Below are positions 63,695 to 64,000 of a stretch of DNA of 64,000 bases, in pieces. How positions within the stretch are numbered: the stretch's first letter is position 1; the number at the start of each line of letters is the position of its first letter. The stretch is from BOG-908 sp963795825. GTDB taxonomy: Bacteria > Pseudomonadota > Alphaproteobacteria > Acetobacterales > Acetobacteraceae. The DNA is taken from NCBI GenBank assembly GCA_963795825.1, contig CAWCIW010000005.1:868001-932000 (forward strand). Direction: 5' to 3'. The notes under the pieces are model-generated. The model saw only the letters and a list, made by a program, of their open reading frames with translations. It was not told the DNA's origin and made no database searches. A program made the position numbers and the translations under genes.

Positions 63695-64000
63695 CGCGGC
63701 GGCCCGGCTGCGCGAACGCCGCGCGCTGGACGCGTTCGACCACGCGCTGGGCTGGCCGCAGGAGGAGCGCGCGGCCCGGCTGCGCGTGATGCTGGCCGGC
63801 GAGCCCGGCCTGGTCGGCCGGGTGGAGCGCCTGCTGGCCGCCCAGGCCGATGCGCACCTGCTGCGCACCACCCTGCCCGCGCCGCACAGGCCGGCGCCCG
63901 AGATCGCCCTGCCGGAGCGCGTCGGCGCCTGGCGGCTGGCCGGGCAGATCGGCGAGGGCGGCATGGGCACCGTGCATCGCGGCGAACGCGTGGAAGGCGG
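63687..64000 (+). CDS. serine/threonine protein kinase, 5' part only
   Basis: The first 104 residues of a kinase cut by the window edge. A helical N-terminal segment of about 75 residues (RRALDAFDHALGWPQEERAA, VERLLAAQADAHLL) precedes the kinase domain, whose glycine loop GQIGEGGMGTVHRGE is visible. This N-terminal layout is typical of kinases paired with ECF sigma factors. ATG 63687 overlaps the sigma gene by 8 bp, so the two are translationally coupled. Confidence 0.88.
   Translation, partial: MRDAAARLRERRALDAFDHALGWPQEERAARLRVMLAGEPGLVGRVERLLAAQADAHLLRTTLPAPHRPAPEIALPERVGAWRLAGQIGEGGMGTVHRGERVEG

Noticed and set aside
62888..63970. N-terminal extension of the beta-repeat protein to 1526 residues
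   Set aside because: The extension is Arg/Pro/Ala-rich and antisense to the clear ECF sigma and kinase genes. The GTG at 62887 has a good Shine-Dalgarno and starts a known N-terminal module.

Overview
The window is GC-rich chromosomal DNA from a Gram-negative bacterium. Outer-membrane TonB receptors, TRAP and MFS uptake systems, CaiB-type CoA transferases and a hydroxycinnamate/vanillate catabolic set point to an alphaproteobacterium. Acetobacteraceae or a relative is my best guess and a sphingomonad is possible, but taxonomy cannot be settled from sequence alone. There is no rRNA, tRNA, transposase, phage gene or CRISPR array that I can see.

Layout. 1-2222: divergent sugar genes (aldose 1-epimerase and a FucP-type permease) around a 23-bp palindrome. 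2268-9221: a tightly overlapping minus-strand operon of four CaiB/BaiF CoA transferases and two 2-hydroxyacyl-CoA dehydratase subunits. 9324-13202: a TRAP carboxylate transporter (dctQ, dctM, dctP) with a MarR regulator. 13299-21423: a TonB receptor followed by three secreted esterase-type hydrolases, including a tannase/feruloyl esterase. 22040-33865: a minus-strand run with a TonB receptor, two secreted hydrolases, a di-heme cytochrome c, an OmpA-like protein, an aromatic-acid permease, vanA, vanB and a GntR regulator. 34199-39232: a ferulate block with NDP-forming feruloyl-CoA synthetase, hydratase/lyase, vanillin dehydrogenase and a divergent MarR regulator over a palindromic operator. Together, 13-39 kb reads as uptake and hydrolysis of plant phenolic esters, conversion of ferulate to vanillin and vanillate, then demethylation to protocatechuate. 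39270-49009: ada, a hybrid histidine kinase, an SDR, a SIMPL protein, two HD-domain proteins and a GlxA-type regulator. 49197-54655: poxB, a class II aldolase, a PfkB kinase, a broken GSA-type aminotransferase and a P450 remnant. 54784-58988: MFS, TonB receptor and TetR. 59390-64000: a giant beta-strand-repeat protein divergent from an ECF sigma factor and a Ser/Thr kinase.

The most unusual feature is a family of about 15 intergenic palindromic elements. A full copy is about 140-205 bp: two arms, each a self-complementary hairpin, that are also complementary to each other, around a small central stem-loop. They sit at gene ends, often within 10 bp of a stop codon. Local pairing is kept in two sequence types (A and B). 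In at least one case (dctP), and probably a second, the element supplies the start and basic n-region of a signal peptide.

Many genes carry single-base frame breaks, several at C or G runs, concentrated at 36.4-38.5 and 53.5-54.6 kb. Because catalytic residues survive on both sides of the breaks, sequencing or assembly error is at least as likely as gene decay. I annotate these as CDS with the break stated.
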